A DNA stretch of 14,846 nucleotides from Candidatus Enterousia avistercoris (GTDB lineage Bacteria > Pseudomonadota > Alphaproteobacteria > Rs-D84): NCBI GenBank assembly GCA_017694255.1, contig JADINC010000066.1, forward strand, positions 1 through 14,846. The letters are read 5' to 3'. The notes under the pieces are model-generated. The model worked only from the letters and a program-made list of their open reading frames with translations, did no database searches and was not told the origin of the DNA. Both the position numbers and the translations under genes were made by a program. Below are positions 13,531 to 14,846 of the stretch, piece after piece. Position 1 is the stretch's first letter; each line of letters begins with the position of its first letter.

Positions 13531-14818
13531 GATATTGGCTGTTTTACTATGCGTATTTATTACGATACCGACACACGCGGCATCGTTAATTAATGATACA
13601 GAAACAGAAATTTTATTAACAGAACTGGTATCGCCACTGGCACGCGCGGCCGATATACCAAACGGACGCTTGCGCGTGCATATAATTAACAGCGACGATT
13701 TCAACGCATTTGTTATGGGCGGCGAAGATGTATATGTATACACCGGCCTGTTAAAGCAAATAAAAAATCCATCGGCACTCCAGGCGGTTATCGCGCACGA
13801 ATTGGGCCACACATTGGGTGGTCACATGACCCAAATGTCTGCGCGCATGGGCGCAGAAATAACCCGTACAATGTTAATCCAGGCCCTGGGGATCGGCCTG
13901 ATGGTGGCGGGCGGCAATCCATCACTGGGGGCTGGGGTTCTCGCTGGGTCCAGCGGCATTGCCCAGCAATCCATGCTGGCGTTCACCCGGGACGAAGAAC
14001 GTATCGCTGATGATATGGGGGTAAAATTAATGATAAAGGCCAACCTGGATCCAAATGGCTTTATCGATGTATTTGAACAGATGTCGCATATGACCGGTGC
14101 ACTGGAATCGCGAATAAACCCAAACAGAATAAATCACCCACTGACCGCTGAACGTCTGAACAATGTTCGCGCACAAATTGAAAAAATCCCGTCTGACTAT
14201 CACCCAACGAACGCCCCAACCGACACACAAAATGCCCGCTATGAACTGGTCCGGGCAAAACTAGTCGGTTATCTGGATAACGCAGATCGCGTTATGACAT
14301 CGTATCCTGATACAGACACATCTGATGCGGCACTGTACGCGCGCGCGATATCACGCATGCAATCTGGCGACCTGGACACGGCACGTCGCGGCACAAAAAC
14401 ATTAATATCACGCAATCCTGAAAACCCATATTATTATGAACTGTTGGGCGACGTAGAATATCAACTGGGCAATTATGACGCCAGCATTGCGGCATACGAC
14501 ACCGCCCTGGCAAAATCAACAACCGATTCGCCACAAATAGAAACCGCACTGGCCCTGGTTTTGACTGAACGCCGTGCTGATGGCGACGTATCACGCGCCA
14601 CAGAATTATGCAAACGCGCAAATTTAACATCACCCGCCCCATTAACATATTGGGTATTGGCCCGCGCATACGATGACGGTCGCGCAGATTGGGCCCGCGC
14701 TGAATACTATCAAATGATTGGCGATAAAAAAAACGCACGCAAATATGCCCGGCGCGCGCAACAGACATTACCACGAACCAGTCCCGAATACATAAAATCT
14801 GGGGATATATTAAAATAA
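13523..14818 (+). CDS. bepA: Periplasmic M48 metalloprotease with TPR repeats, BepA-like
   Basis: BepA-type proteins degrade or chaperone misassembled outer-membrane proteins such as LptD in the periplasm. From the GTG at 13523 the product has 431 residues with signal peptide MHKILAVLLCVFITIPTHAA. The M48 catalytic domain carries AFVMGGEDVYVYTGLL (about 63-78), HELGH (92-96) followed by GGHM, and the third zinc ligand in RDEERIADDMG (Glu159). A Gly-rich loop (about 123-148) lies between them. HPLTAERLNNV (205-215) is also family-typical. C-terminal TPR-like helices (about 260-420) include ALYARAISRMQSGDLDTARR. A GTG at 13508 is in frame, but the second GTG gives a clean signal peptide and has GGGATTGGA ahead. 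The gene overlaps recG by eight bases. An Lpt-quality-control link to lptBC is plausible but inferred. Confidence 0.9.
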   Translation: MHKILAVLLCVFITIPTHAASLINDTETEILLTELVSPLARAADIPNGRLRVHIINSDDFNAFVMGGEDVYVYTGLLKQIKNPSALQAVIAHELGHTLGGHMTQMSARMGAEITRTMLIQALGIGLMVAGGNPSLGAGVLAGSSGIAQQSMLAFTRDEERIADDMGVKLMIKANLDPNGFIDVFEQMSHMTGALESRINPNRINHPLTAERLNNVRAQIEKIPSDYHPTNAPTDTQNARYELVRAKLVGYLDNADRVMTSYPDTDTSDAALYARAISRMQSGDLDTARRGTKTLISRNPENPYYYELLGDVEYQLGNYDASIAAYDTALAKSTTDSPQIETALALVLTERRADGDVSRATELCKRANLTSPAPLTYWVLARAYDDGRADWARAEYYQMIGDKKNARKYARRAQQTLPRTSPEYIKSGDILK

Positions 14819-14841
14819 TCCCCCAAAATTTTTTTGGGGGA
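14819..14841 (+). terminator. Terminator-like hairpin after the bepA-like gene
   Basis: TCCCCCAAAA pairs with TTTTGGGGGA around a TTT loop, starting at the base after the stop codon. The plus strand continues AAAATA to the window end rather than a T-run, so termination efficiency cannot be judged. Confidence 0.5.
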
Positions 14842-14846
14842 AAATA

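Noticed and set aside
1..14846. CRISPR array, insertion sequence, prophage or toxin-antitoxin module
   Set aside because: No regularly spaced repeats, transposase, integrase or toxin-antitoxin gene pair was seen; gene content is almost wholly housekeeping.

Overview
The window looks like ordinary chromosome from a Gram-negative bacterium of moderate, somewhat AT-leaning base composition. The outer-membrane logic is clear: an LptC/LptB pair for lipopolysaccharide export, a BepA-type periplasmic M48 protease with TPRs, and secreted proteins with Sec signals. The housekeeping set (queA, class II lysS, rne/rng, rph, recG), an M16 peptidase start and an RNase E/G with an acidic insertion in its S1 region suggest an alphaproteobacterium-like, perhaps reduced, Pseudomonadota genome. 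That placement is inference. No phage, insertion sequence, CRISPR array, rRNA or tRNA gene was seen.

Positions 1-4660, leftward: lysS (4660-3182) is followed 17 bases later by an uncharacterised 469-residue protein with a divergent RelA/SpoT-like region, and a strong terminator closes this pair. A cold-shock-domain protein with a charged tail follows and has its own terminator. Then come queA and, overlapping its stop by four bases, the first 31 codons of an M16-family metallopeptidase that runs off the left edge.

Positions 4661-6271 are the least ordinary part. There is a terminator-like hairpin just ahead of lysS, an AT-rich gap, a small secreted cysteine-containing protein whose signal peptide and mature part lie in different frames, a pair of inverted palindromic hairpins with mutually complementary loops, and a secreted six-cysteine protein of unknown function.

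Positions 6237-7526, rightward: lptC and lptB overlap by four bases with no lptA between them. A two-way terminator separates them from the leftward RNase E/G gene (9326-7530), which lies downstream of a leftward MprF-like membrane protein (10556-9534). From 10621 rightward come rph with its own promoter and terminator, then recG and a bepA-like protease overlapping by eight bases.

No complete novel defence or metabolic system is evident. The best leads are the degenerate RelA/SpoT-like partner of lysS, the paired inverted hairpins, the frame-split secreted peptide, and tandem in-frame A-AAA-AAG slippery heptamers in lptB.
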